Below the pieces are notes generated by a model. That model was not told where the DNA came from, made no database searches, and worked only from the letters and a program-made list of their open reading frames with translations. A stretch of 35,661 bases of DNA, taken from positions 1 to 35,661 of the forward strand of contig NZ_AUAS01000024.1 of NCBI RefSeq assembly GCF_000428845.1, read 5' to 3'. This DNA comes from Dyadobacter alkalitolerans DSM 23607. Its GTDB lineage: Bacteria; Bacteroidota; Bacteroidia; Cytophagales; Spirosomataceae. Below, piece after piece: positions 21,669 through 29,670 of the stretch (positions are counted from its first letter, which is position 1; the number at the start of each line of letters is the position of its first letter). The position numbers and the translations under genes were made by a program.

Positions 21669-21704
21669 AATGTTTCCATGATTATTAATATTTACAGTTA
21701 TAAT

Positions 21705-22628
21705 TCAAATTGATAGCGTTGTGCGGAAATAACCAGCAGGGTTAGAGATTTCATCTCTCCTGAACTGCATATCATACAGGCATTTGTTTGCTTTCTTTCG
21801 CAGCTCTGTGCTTTCTAAAACCCGCTTTATAAGGTTTTGATCCAGAATCCCGATATCCATCATTCTGGTTTTAAGTTGAGTGGCTTCCCGGTCACCTTCT
21901 TCTATCTCAAATGGAATGACGGTTTGAAATTGTGCTACGGATTTAATAAGAAAATTGATCTTAGTGATCGTTTTGCCACTTTTCTCGGTACTATAACTTA
22001 CCCGGAGGTCTGAGGAAAGGTTGATCTGTCGCATAGCCGGTTCAATAACATTATCTTTGAACTGTCCCCACTGCTTGTATTGCTCAGGTTGTTTTCCTTC
22101 CGGGTCCTTTAAGTGAAGGCGATACCTCAAATCTTCAACGTCGATACTCAAATACCCGATGTCTTTCCACCGAGAGAACTGAACATACAGCCACTTAGCA
22201 TATTTTGAGCTCATAGAGAGTACACAATAGAGCTGAAAGCTGGTGAAGTTGTTTTTCAAATCAACCAGATAAGGTAATAATTCCGCCGCTATGGATATTT
22301 CAATTGTACCTTGCCCTTTTAGATACTTGGCGCTGGACATTAACGCAACCTGCAAAAGACCGTCGTTTTCCTCAATCTCAAACACTTTGCCAATAAGTCC
22401 TTCGGTAGCATCCCGAAGCTGTACATAGTTCCAGTTACGCCCGGTTAGCTGAAAGATTTCGGACACATTGATACGGTATTTAGTCCCCAGCTGATCACCG
22501 CTTTTTAGCTTAGATAGAACCATGAAATATAAGTCTAACTGCGCTGCAGTCAATTCATGCCTCGCTGATGTGATCGCATTGTGCTGCCTGACTTGCAAAC
22601 TGGTTGATTTCTCCTTTGTTTTCTCCAT
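21705..22628 (-). CDS. Rep_3-family plasmid replication initiator
   Basis: The 307-residue protein has the two winged-helix layout of Rep_3/RepB initiators. The N-terminal block reads 'VRQHNAITSARHELTAAQLDLYFMVLSKL', then 'ISIAAELLPYLVDLKNNFTSFQLYCVLSMSSKYAKWLYVQFSRWKD'. The second domain follows with 'LRYRLHLKDPEGKQPEQYKQWGQFKDNVIEPAMRQINLSSDLRVSYS'. Such proteins bind iterons as monomers to open the origin and as dimers to repress their own gene. Five iterons lie directly upstream of its start, as expected. Outlying iterons lie on both sides of the gene, one of them inverted. No frameshift is seen. Confidence 0.93.
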   Translation of the reverse strand: MEKTKEKSTSLQVRQHNAITSARHELTAAQLDLYFMVLSKLKSGDQLGTKYRINVSEIFQLTGRNWNYVQLRDATEGLIGKVFEIEENDGLLQVALMSSAKYLKGQGTIEISIAAELLPYLVDLKNNFTSFQLYCVLSMSSKYAKWLYVQFSRWKDIGYLSIDVEDLRYRLHLKDPEGKQPEQYKQWGQFKDNVIEPAMRQINLSSDLRVSYSTEKSGKTITKINFLIKSVAQFQTVIPFEIEEGDREATQLKTRMMDIGILDQNLIKRVLESTELRKKANKCLYDMQFRRDEISNPAGYFRTTLSI

Positions 22629-22695
22629 CGTGAAGGCAATTTAATAAAAAACAGCAATTGAAAAACACCTGTTTTTATTTTGCTGTTTTTTGAAA

Positions 22696-22796
22696 TATAA
22701 AACCTGTTTTTTGGACGTATAAAACCTGTTTTTTGGCATATAAAACCTGTTTTTTCAGATATAAAACCTGTTTTTTGGCATATAAAACCTGTTTTT
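22696..22796 (+). repeat. Replication origin iterons (five direct repeats of 21-22 bp)
   Basis: The core TATAAAACCTGTTTTT starts at 22696, 22718, 22739, 22760 and 22781, giving spacings of 22, 21, 21 and 21 bp (two helical turns). The array is directly upstream of rep, so it is the likely oriV and also overlaps the rep promoter. Copies vary mainly in the four or five linking bases. Confidence 0.93.
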
Positions 22797-22992
22797 AAAG
22801 CAGCTCAATTAATTGATAATCAAGTACTTACAGACCTTCCAAATAAAGTCAAATATTTCAATCCTCACAATTATTGTGATGATCCCAACGCGCAATAAAG
22901 TCTATTGTTACAAAAAAAATATTCAAAAAAACAAGTCAAAAATAGAAAAGTGGGGTGGCAATGTTTTGATGAAGGAAAATAGGCCGGGGCGC

Positions 22993-23010
22993 AAAAAACA
23001 GGTTTTATAT
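22993..23010 (-). repeat. Inverted outlying iteron
   Basis: AAAAAACAGGTTTTATAT is the reverse complement of the iteron core, about 200 bp outside the main array. Inverted outliers are often used in copy-number control or rep autoregulation. Confidence 0.75.
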
Positions 23011-23219
23011 GTTGAGTTCGTGGTTTAGTTATACTATATCGTCGAAATATTAGATAAAAGTGTTAATATGCAGCCCCATTCTGTCTATAAATTGCAACCT
23101 AACAAGGCTGTGGCTGTTTTAAAAAGGTACGAAAATTTTTATGCCAATATGTCAGCCTATTTTAGAATTAGAGTGCGAAATACAATAGACAGATACGTTT
23201 GGTATCTGCCTATTTCCAT

Positions 23220-23669
23220 TTATGGCTTGATCAGAATTCCGTCTTTGAGTACCGTGTAGCTATCCTTTTTGATGAAATATCCATCCGGGGTTACCTGCAC
23301 GTGAGGTTTAAGTAACTGGAAGTTCTGGACAAGTTCGCGGTTCTCATACCATGAAGAAAACGCAGTGCTTACGAGAATCAAGGCGGCCAACGAGCACACA
23401 CCGAAAATCCCTTTTGAACCAAAATTGCCCCAGAATGCCGTTTTAGGATCTTCATAGGTAATTGATTTAAACTTTTTGGCTTGAAATTCCTTGATTTCGT
23501 CTAGGGACTGGTTAAGCGCAGCCTTTTGCTCTTTAAATATTGCCGTAGATTCCTCATATTTTTTGTCAATGAGAACACAGATGGCTAAAACGCTTTCGTC
23601 AATTTCGGATTCTGGTATGCCATACTTCTGAGATATGGCAAACCTAGTTTCTTTTACATCGAATTTCAT
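23220..23669 (-). CDS. Membrane protein of the second ParA-like operon
   Basis: A 149-residue protein whose ATG overlaps the stop of the ParA-like gene (ATGA), so it is translated by coupling. The first 70 residues are helical and charged, with a probable coiled coil ('YEESTAIFKEQKAALNQSLDEIKEFQAKKF'). A membrane helix follows at about 88-105 ('GIFGVCSLAALILVSTAF'), then a short C-terminal domain ('VQVTPDGYFIKKDSYTVLKDGILIKP'). The family is not recognised. By position it could tether the ATPase to the membrane near the transfer apparatus, similar in idea to TraA-TraD genes of Bacteroides elements. That is inference. Confidence 0.7.
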   Translation of the reverse strand: MKFDVKETRFAISQKYGIPESEIDESVLAICVLIDKKYEESTAIFKEQKAALNQSLDEIKEFQAKKFKSITYEDPKTAFWGNFGSKGIFGVCSLAALILVSTAFSSWYENRELVQNFQLLKPHVQVTPDGYFIKKDSYTVLKDGILIKP

Positions 23670-24370
23670 AGCAGTATTGCGTTGACATCTTCCGTCACTT
23701 TCCGTAATGATCTTTTGCCTGCTAGTGTTAACTTATCTTCCGACATAGTGCCTGACATTAAAGAAATAATTTCATTGGCTGAATTACCGACCGGCATCTT
23801 CCCAACTTTAACAAAATCTATCCCTAGCTCAGACAATAATGTGTCTCCGTGCTCTTGACTTTCCAATGACCCAAAAGTTCCTTCATTCTTAACCGCGATA
23901 ACCTTAATATTATCTCCTGCCAGTCTGGTAATTTCTTTAAAGTAGTTAACCGACGAATGAAACGCATCTTCGCCAGCCAAGACAACCAAAATTTTAAGAT
24001 CGATTCCTATATCTTCCAAAATATTTTTTAACTCTTCGGCAGGAACATCATTTGTGAAGAAACTTCTTAACTCGTCACTTTCCGGTGCGCCCAGGTCAAC
24101 AAACCACTCGTCAGTTTTGGCCTTCGAAATTTTCTCGAAAATATTTAGAAAAGCCTCCCGATCCATTTTATGATTTCCATCAATGATAGATAACTCTAAA
24201 ACACGCTTATCTCCAACAATGCTTTTCAATCTTTCGGATGTGCGAGTAGATTTATCGAGGTCGATAAATGCAGCCTGACTATCTTTCTTGTTTCGTGCAA
24301 TAAACCACGTGATAAAACTTTTACCAACGCCACCTTTTGACTGCGCTATAAATACCACTTGCTTTTTCAT
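23666..24370 (-). CDS. ParA/MinD-like ATPase linked to transfer genes (TraA-like)
   Basis: The 234-residue protein from the ATG giving MKKQVVFIAQSKGGVGKS has the deviant Walker A motif KGGVGKS at about 12-18 and 'AAFIDLDKSTRTSERL' for the A' motif. 'EWFVDLGAPESDELRSFF' is at the Walker B position. A longer frame begins 34 codons upstream but overlaps the preceding gene and lacks homology-like content, so the shorter start is used. It is a different type from the plasmid ParA: longer, and flanked by an HTH gene and a membrane-protein gene. In CTnDOT-type elements a ParA-like TraA is encoded near the mobilisation genes. A role in delivering DNA or positioning the relaxosome is plausible. Confidence 0.85.
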   Translation of the reverse strand: MKKQVVFIAQSKGGVGKSFITWFIARNKKDSQAAFIDLDKSTRTSERLKSIVGDKRVLELSIIDGNHKMDREAFLNIFEKISKAKTDEWFVDLGAPESDELRSFFTNDVPAEELKNILEDIGIDLKILVVLAGEDAFHSSVNYFKEITRLAGDNIKVIAVKNEGTFGSLESQEHGDTLLSELGIDFVKVGKMPVGNSANEIISLMSGTMSEDKLTLAGKRSLRKVTEDVNAILL

Positions 24371-24449
24371 CTTGTTTTTAGTATGTTTATGTAAAAAAGG
24401 GCTGAAAATCTTTTTTGGTAGGTGGGGGCTTAAGCCTTCACCTATTTTA

Positions 24450-24872
24450 TTATAAATCGTCGAATGCATCAAAACCTGTATTTTTTTTCTTTAATTGCTC
24501 TGATCCACGTTGTAACCTTTGATTTAAGTCGTCTAAATTTTCGTCTAAGTTCTGGTCAATATTTACTTTTTTTTCTTCATTAAAAGAAGACGATTTTTTT
24601 ACCGTAATTTCCCTTATTAAGTTTTGATTTTCTTTTCCATGTTCTAATTTTTTAATTTTCTTTTTGTAAGACCAAATCAATTGTTTAAGCGCATTTTCAT
24701 TAATGCTTAAACCTTCGTCTGATAACCATTTTGCAATGTTTTCATACGATATATTCCGGGATAGCTTTTCCTCGATAATATCATACAACAGATACGCCCA
24801 TTTTCTTTTGTTTGCCGTACGCATCTGTATAACCTGCTCGATAATTTCTTTTTCCTGAGCTGTTGTTATCAT
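24450..24872 (-). CDS. HTH-containing protein of the transfer-linked ParA-like operon
   Basis: A 140-residue protein; the ATG giving MITTAQEKEIIEQ is preferred because the 16 codons before it run into the promoter region. Residues about 1-75 are helical with a likely helix-turn-helix ('SYENIAKWLSDEGLSINENALKQLIWSYKKKIKKL'). The C-terminal half is polar and acidic/basic ('SFNEEKKVNIDQNLDENLDDLNQRLQRG'), probably disordered, and ends 'GFDAFDDL'. A DNA-binding N-terminus with a flexible tail next to a ParA-like ATPase suggests a centromere-binding partner. The two 11-bp repeat arrays start about 60 bp upstream of its start. The family is not recognised. Confidence 0.7.
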   Translation of the reverse strand: MITTAQEKEIIEQVIQMRTANKRKWAYLLYDIIEEKLSRNISYENIAKWLSDEGLSINENALKQLIWSYKKKIKKLEHGKENQNLIREITVKKSSSFNEEKKVNIDQNLDENLDDLNQRLQRGSEQLKKKNTGFDAFDDL

Positions 24873-24930
24873 ACTGTTTTCGTTTAGAACAAAGTAAACA
24901 AAGCGGAAACTGAATTCCAAATAATTAAGC

Positions 24931-25034
24931 TAACTTTAAGATAACTTTTTAATAACTTTAAGCTAACTATTTGAATAGATGGATTTTAACATAACTTTAA
25001 AATAACTTTTGAATGACTTTAAGCTAACTTTTGA
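24931..25034. repeat. Two arrays of four 11-bp TAACTTT repeats, centromere/operator-like
   Basis: Units of the type TAACTTTAAG or TAACTTTTGA start at 24931, 24942, 24953 and 24964, then at 24992, 25003, 25014 and 25025. The period is exactly 11 bp within each array, with 28 bp between the last unit of one and the first of the next. One unit in the second array is TGACTTT. The arrays lie between the divergent HTH/ParA-like operon and mobC. Confidence 0.8.
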
Positions 25035-25079
25035 ATGAGTGGCTATGATTAGGTCTTTTTTTTATCTGTTGATTGCATT

Positions 25080-25213
25080 TTTCCGTTCGGTATTGGTAAA
25101 TTTGTTCATGGTGATTGGAAGCAAGGGGGGTTTTTGAGTGCCTCAAAATAGAGTGCAAGCACTATTGAAAACGTGGTTTCACTAGATTTATCCCTAATCG
25201 GTTATACTAATCT
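25080..25213. other. Probable oriT region upstream of mobC
   Basis: The relaxase operon is preceded by about 130 bp without a gene. It contains the exact short palindrome AGTGC-AA-GCACT (25152-25163), GTG-GTTT-CAC (25172-25181) and a G run at 25124-25129. MOBP-type oriT sites lie next to mobC and carry inverted repeats beside the nick. The nick site cannot be named from sequence alone. Confidence 0.4.
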
Positions 25214-25564
25214 ATGAGTAAAGAGCAACAAAAAGCCGGTAGGCCGAAGAAGTCTATGGAGCATAAGAAGTCTGAAAGGATTGTCTTTTGGACGACTCCC
25301 GCTAAGGCTGTGGAAATAGAGGAAAAAGCAGGTAAGCTGAATTTATCAGTTTCAGAATATTGTAATAAAATCATTCTCGAGGTGGAAATTGTTGCGCCAT
25401 TTACGGAAGAAGAATTAAATTTGAAACGTAGCTTAGTAGGTATGGCAAACAACCTGAACCAGCTCGCTTATAGGGCTAATGCTGCGGGTATTGAATCTGT
25501 GACGCAATCGGCGAAGGAATTACTTGCAGATATTAAAAAAGAGCTGAAAAAATTCAAAGAATGA
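25214..25564 (+). CDS. mobC: MobC-like mobilisation accessory protein (ribbon-helix-helix)
   Basis: The 116-residue protein has a basic N-terminus ('GRPKKSMEHKKSERIVFWTTPAKAVEIEEKAGKLNLSVSEYCNKIIL') fitting a ribbon-helix-helix DNA-binding fold. It then has the MobC block 'ELNLKRSLVGMANNLNQLAYRANAAG' and a helical C-terminus. MobC proteins bind oriT and help the relaxase open the strands. Its last codon overlaps the relaxase start (ATGA), so the pair is coupled. It diverges from the ParA-like operon across the 11-bp repeat arrays. Confidence 0.9.
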   Translation: MSKEQQKAGRPKKSMEHKKSERIVFWTTPAKAVEIEEKAGKLNLSVSEYCNKIILEVEIVAPFTEEELNLKRSLVGMANNLNQLAYRANAAGIESVTQSAKELLADIKKELKKFKE

Positions 25565-26619
25565 TTGCTAGAAATTTAAAGTCTGGGAAATTTTCGGACG
25601 GCCTTATAAATTATGCTTTTGAAGGAAGAGAATTGGAACATAAAGACAAGGGTGCCGAAGTAATACGGTACTCTGATGATCTATTAATCCCCTTTTCCGC
25701 TCAGGATAAAGAGGGTATCAAGGAGTTAAAGGAGCAATTTAACGAGCGAACGCATAAGTATTTGCAGGACAACCCGGAGAGTAAAAACAACCTAATCGGC
25801 CACCAAATTTTGAGTTTCACCAAAGAAGACACCGAAAAGTTAAAGGAAGATGGGATGAACAAAGTTTTGGATGATTATATTAAGTTAGTGGGACTCGAAA
25901 AAACCAAGTTCGTTGCTGTAAGGCATAAGGACACGAGTAATATACATTACCATATAGTCTACCACAAAGTGCAAAATAATTACAAGAAGGAAAACGATTG
26001 GAAATTAAATAATAAGACGGTAGAGCGAGGGGTTGCACTGGCATTAAAAAACAAACTCACACTTGTTAAAAATCAGAAAGAGGTTGCTTTAACGAAGGGA
26101 GTTTTGGAAATTAGGTCAAAGGACGACGATATCAAAAAGTTGCGGAATGAATCAAATATTTTAAAGTCAGCCAAAAACTTTCATCACCTAAATAAGTTGT
26201 TAGAATCAAATATGATAACGCCTGAGTTTTTGAAGGATGATCGGGTAAAAATTGATAAAAAGGTGTATCGGCCGGAAGACCTGCACGCAGTATTTTACTT
26301 AAACAGAAACGAAAAAGGCAGTGATCAAGTATTTAGCCAGGGCAAGACGACCAAGAGGCAGGAGAGAAGCAATAACAACCCAGACCTCAATTTTAAAAAG
26401 GAGTCCAAGAACATTATAAGTTCTTTGCTTGCACCTGATGAAAAACAGTCTACGCCAGAGGGAGGGAAGAATCAGGGTTTCAACATTGTGACGGTAAATT
26501 CAAATGACAAAGAGCTTACAGACAGGTACGGAGTAAAACGGAAGCGGAGAGGAAAGAATTATTTATTGAAAAACAAAGGAGCAAAACAACAAACACAATC
26601 TAAAAATCTTGGACTATGA
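25561..26619 (+). CDS. Relaxase (MobA/VirD2-type, MOBP-like)
   Basis: The 352-residue protein begins 'MIARNLKSGKFSDGLINYAFEG', in which Tyr18 is the likely nucleophile (the usual 'NY' motif I). 'GHQILSFTKEDTEKLKEDG' is the motif seen in Bacteroidota relaxases. Motif III is RHKDTSNIHYHIVYHKV with the metal-binding histidines H122, H129 and H131. The C-terminal 200 residues are basic and low in complexity, suitable for DNA and coupling-protein contacts. It would nick oriT, stay covalently bound to the 5' end and be passed through the type IV channel. It overlaps mobC upstream and a small membrane-protein gene downstream. Confidence 0.92.
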   Translation: MIARNLKSGKFSDGLINYAFEGRELEHKDKGAEVIRYSDDLLIPFSAQDKEGIKELKEQFNERTHKYLQDNPESKNNLIGHQILSFTKEDTEKLKEDGMNKVLDDYIKLVGLEKTKFVAVRHKDTSNIHYHIVYHKVQNNYKKENDWKLNNKTVERGVALALKNKLTLVKNQKEVALTKGVLEIRSKDDDIKKLRNESNILKSAKNFHHLNKLLESNMITPEFLKDDRVKIDKKVYRPEDLHAVFYLNRNEKGSDQVFSQGKTTKRQERSNNNPDLNFKKESKNIISSLLAPDEKQSTPEGGKNQGFNIVTVNSNDKELTDRYGVKRKRRGKNYLLKNKGAKQQTQSKNLGL

Positions 26620-26804
26620 CACTTGGAACCTATGCTATGTTTTGTGCGGTAGTTTTATTTGCCTTGTACTTCATTGTGCAGAATATAAACGTGAAGAAAG
26701 ATAAGAAATCTGACTCTAAACCGAAGGTCAAACCCATGAAATTGTTCACCGGCACAAATGGGCTATCTGAGAAGCGTTTGAAGGAAATATTTAACTGGAA
26801 ATGA
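26616..26804 (+). CDS. Small single-pass membrane protein in the mobilisation operon
   Basis: A 62-residue protein whose ATG overlaps the relaxase stop. Residues about 4-22 form one membrane helix (TYAMFCAVVLFALYFIVQNI). A Lys-rich stretch follows, then 'GLSEKRLKEIFNWK'. The basic tail after the helix points to a cytoplasmic C-terminus. The family is not recognised. Its coupling to both the relaxase and the M23 gene argues that it is real and has a transfer-linked role. Confidence 0.7.
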   Translation: MTLGTYAMFCAVVLFALYFIVQNINVKKDKKSDSKPKVKPMKLFTGTNGLSEKRLKEIFNWK

Positions 26805-27334
26805 ATGAGTTAGCTATGTTTTTGGCATTAGCTCTGAATCCCCATGATGAACTTGCAATAAAGCGGGAATTTGGAGAGCTTTACCGGCGTGATCAATTGA
26901 AGGCGCTGCACATACCTTGCATCCTTCCGACTACAAAAATTTCCAAGTTGGCTATTTCGTCATTGTACGGTTATCGCACCCATCCAAAGTGGGGTGGAAC
27001 CCGCCACCATGACGGTATTGACATTTCGGTAAAGAATGCGGATGTGGTTGCGACTGCTTCCGGGATAGTAAAGAGGGCAGGATTTTCGCAGGGGTATGGT
27101 AATTTCGTAGAAATTGACCACCGTAACGGCTATTCTACACTTTATGGGCATTTGTCTGTTATATTTGTCGAAGTAGGGCAGAAAGTAGACATATTATCGC
27201 TTATTGGGCGGTCGGGTGCTACTGGTGTAGTTACTGGTGAACACATTCATTATGAGGTAAAACGGAACAACATAAACCTAAATCCTTTGTATTTTATTTT
27301 ACTATTTTATGATAATCTATCTCGTCCAAATTAG
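26801..27334 (+). CDS. M23-family peptidase, transfer-linked
   Basis: The 177-residue protein has a complete LytM/M23 core: 'YGYRTHPKWGGTRHHDGIDI' with the zinc ligands H70 and D74, then 'TLYGHLS' and 'TGEHIHYEV' with H148 and H150. These enzymes cut peptide cross-links in peptidoglycan, letting the secretion channel pass through the wall. No normal signal peptide is visible; the N-terminus has only a short hydrophobic run ('AMFLALAL') followed by charged residues. Either export uses another route or the true start is unusual. The ATG overlaps the previous stop. Confidence 0.9.
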   Translation: MNELAMFLALALNPHDELAIKREFGELYRRDQLKALHIPCILPTTKISKLAISSLYGYRTHPKWGGTRHHDGIDISVKNADVVATASGIVKRAGFSQGYGNFVEIDHRNGYSTLYGHLSVIFVEVGQKVDILSLIGRSGATGVVTGEHIHYEVKRNNINLNPLYFILLFYDNLSRPN

Positions 27335-27674
27335 AAAATATGCGATAAAGAAAAATGACAGTAATAGACGCTTCTTTCCTGTCGATGCGCCTGGCTTAAA
27401 TACAGAAATACTTGTTGATGTTACTGAGAAATTTCCTAACGCGTTCCAGTATTGGACTTTAAAGGCGGACGATTTTACAAATAAATCAAAGGTTCTGGGT
27501 TTCAAGAACATACGTAGTATGTTCATTTATTTTGAAGATAATAATGTCGATGTAGGAACAACCTTGGCGAGTTTCTATAAAACAAAAAAAGAGGTTCCTA
27601 ATGAAACCCCCCCTGATGGAACTTTGATATATACTTACAAGAACATCAATATACACGCCTTGCGGATCAACTAA
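27309..27674 (+). CDS. Hypothetical protein closing the mobilisation operon
   Basis: A 121-residue protein starting inside the end of the M23 gene (26-bp overlap, different frame). It is mixed alpha/beta without signal peptide or membrane helix ('FFPVDAPGLNTEILVDVTEKFPNAFQYWTLKADDF', 'GTLIYTYKNINIHALRIN'). No family is recognised. Its stop codon overlaps that of the convergent coupling-protein gene by a few bases, a very compact arrangement. Confidence 0.6.
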   Translation: MIIYLVQIRKYAIKKNDSNRRFFPVDAPGLNTEILVDVTEKFPNAFQYWTLKADDFTNKSKVLGFKNIRSMFIYFEDNNVDVGTTLASFYKTKKEVPNETPPDGTLIYTYKNINIHALRIN

Positions 27675-29650
27675 GCATAGGTTTCAACGCAGTAATCTTT
27701 AATTACTTTAATATCGTTCCTAACCTTTACTGCATGATCGATCACAAGCTTTTCCATGTCATGTTCAGTGATATTATACCTTAATGGCAGCTCTTTTGCG
27801 ACGGGTTCGACTGAGGGTACTAACATTTGTCCAGAGAATAGTTTTAGGTCAATCGGTGATTCGTATCGGTCCGCTATTTTGCCCACAAACTGACCTTGCG
27901 TTAGGCTACTGATTTTGGCAGCAGGAAGAAGCTCTTTTGCTTGGGTATTAAAACTAACTGATGTGTCCTTATTGAAGCTGGCTGAGTAGTTTTCTTGCTC
28001 TGTCTTGCCAAACATTTTGGAGACCCTTTCGGCGGTCGAGCCATTTACCAGCCCCACCATCACAGTACCGGCTGTGTTCACAATAATGTTTGCTGAGTGT
28101 TGGCCATAGCTTTTAACCAACTGTTCCATATCCTGAATGCCCATCCATACGCATCCCTTGTGCTTTCTGATCGTGGCTATGTAATTGTCTAACCCCATCA
28201 CAAAGATTGTAGGCAGCTCGTCAAGAAAGAACGCAAATTTGCGCTGTCTGTAACGATAGGAACGTTTCATGATCACAGAATTATAGACGGAGATCGCCGC
28301 CCCGTATACGGCATCTTTCAACGTATAATTTCCCATTGTGATGATTCTTGGGCTATCCGGGTTGTTAATTTCCAACTCCATATCTGATTCGGTCATTACC
28401 CACGTAACATTAGGGGATGATAGCGGAGCAAGGGATGATTGCGTAGATGCAATTTGTCCAGCGATCTGAGATCCCGCCTGATTTTTCAAACCCTGAACAA
28501 ACATATTTGAGTATGCGTCTAACTCTGGTTCGTTGGAAATTGCATTTATGACCTCGTTGATGTCAACAGTCAGCAATTGAATTGCATGAGGAAGTGTACA
28601 AACTTTTGATAAAACCGGATGATCAGGATTATTCCGTTCTATGATCCGAAGGAACCATAAATATGATGTCAAAAGGTTAACAGCAGATACCGCCCAGAAA
28701 TCGCCTTCTTTATTGATCCACGATTTATTAAGGTTGAAGAGTAAGGTTTTTACCATTGTGTTGCAATCGTCAATCGTAGGCATGTAACGTTCCTGAAAAG
28801 GATTGCACCGGTTCGAACGCCTCAAATCCTCGAAGGTAAGGCAATTGAAATCTGGTATCACCGGTTCATTCTCCGAAGTTTTCCCCCAGGTATATTTATT
28901 AGATTTTAAAGCGGATATCATTCCGTTAAAAGTTACAAGACTTAAATCGGGGTACGCATAATCATACACATTAAGAGAAAATCCCTTTTCGATCTGTTGA
29001 TAAATAGCTGGATTGAACAAAGTATATGTTTTACCCGAACCCTGGCTGCCAAGGATAAGAACAGAGCGATCCGGGGCGACTACTGGTACTACACCTACTC
29101 TCCAGTGGTTTTTGTATTGATATTGGTGATAATAGGTAACGCTCAATTCATTTTCAATCAACTTCTCATTTTGGGGGAACTGTTCATTGTAGTTGTTGAA
29201 GATATCTTTCACAGGTACATAAACTATGCTGTTAAAGTTGACGCCGCCATTGATCATACAAACGCACATTGCAAGTAGCAAAATAATCAACGTATATAGA
29301 TGTAGGTTCTTTCCGGGCATATCTAGGAACACAATTGCCAAATACGTTAAGAGGCCAATCAGGAGGTAAACGTCGCCTATTTTCCGAGTGGCTTTTACGT
29401 TTGGCTTGGCGGGTGTCTGCATTGCCAAGAAGATCAGGCTAATAAATATCAATGAACATAGAAATTTTCTTTCTAAAAAAGAAGGGTATTTTAGAATAGT
29501 GTAATAAAGTTTTTCGCCTATAATGGGCATGTCAATAGCCCCTCTTGGGACGCCTTCAACTAATACTAACACTACTGATAGTAAGACATTTACGGATAAA
29601 TTTAGATAGTTAATACTTGCGCCGAACTCCTTTTCTTTAACGCTTTCCAT
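27671..29650 (-). CDS. Type IV coupling protein (VirD4/TraD-type; Bacteroidota TraG-like T4CP)
   Basis: The 659-residue protein has about four membrane helices in the first 140 residues (for example 'NVLLSVVLVLVEGV', 'FLCSLIFISLIFLAM', 'YTLIILLLAMCVCMI'). The cytoplasmic ATPase has Walker A 'LILGSQGSGKTYTLFN' (about 199-214) and Walker B 'FAFFLDELPTIFVMG' (about 489-503). 'VWMGIQDMEQLVKSYGQHSANIIVNTAGTVMVG' is the TraG/VirD4 arginine-finger and sensor region. It receives the relaxase-DNA complex and feeds it to the secretion channel. It is encoded opposite to the transfer operon, starting about 80 bp from the first pilin gene. Confidence 0.93.
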   Translation of the reverse strand: MESVKEKEFGASINYLNLSVNVLLSVVLVLVEGVPRGAIDMPIIGEKLYYTILKYPSFLERKFLCSLIFISLIFLAMQTPAKPNVKATRKIGDVYLLIGLLTYLAIVFLDMPGKNLHLYTLIILLLAMCVCMINGGVNFNSIVYVPVKDIFNNYNEQFPQNEKLIENELSVTYYHQYQYKNHWRVGVVPVVAPDRSVLILGSQGSGKTYTLFNPAIYQQIEKGFSLNVYDYAYPDLSLVTFNGMISALKSNKYTWGKTSENEPVIPDFNCLTFEDLRRSNRCNPFQERYMPTIDDCNTMVKTLLFNLNKSWINKEGDFWAVSAVNLLTSYLWFLRIIERNNPDHPVLSKVCTLPHAIQLLTVDINEVINAISNEPELDAYSNMFVQGLKNQAGSQIAGQIASTQSSLAPLSSPNVTWVMTESDMELEINNPDSPRIITMGNYTLKDAVYGAAISVYNSVIMKRSYRYRQRKFAFFLDELPTIFVMGLDNYIATIRKHKGCVWMGIQDMEQLVKSYGQHSANIIVNTAGTVMVGLVNGSTAERVSKMFGKTEQENYSASFNKDTSVSFNTQAKELLPAAKISSLTQGQFVGKIADRYESPIDLKLFSGQMLVPSVEPVAKELPLRYNITEHDMEKLVIDHAVKVRNDIKVIKDYCVETYA

Positions 29651-29670
29651 AGTTTTTTTTTAAAAAAAGT

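Larger units (their letters stand above)
22629..23219. other. Origin region: iterons and AT-rich DNA, no supported gene
   Basis: It contains the five-iteron array and an AT-rich stretch (about 22800-22980) that could be the melting region. An inverted iteron lies at 22993-23010. Two small + strand frames (22813-23028 and 23068-23259) cross the AT-rich region and the end of the next gene. They lack recognisable content and are not called. No DnaA box of the TTATCCACA type was seen here. Confidence 0.6.

Noticed and set aside
22696..22796. CRISPR-like look of the regular 21-22 bp repeats
   Set aside because: The repeats are direct and nearly contiguous with only 4-5 variable linking bases, and they lie before a Rep_3 gene; they are iterons.
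22813..23259. Two small + strand frames in the origin region
   Set aside because: They are AT/Lys-rich without recognisable domains, one starts in the iteron/AT-rich zone, and the other runs into the end of a real minus-strand gene.
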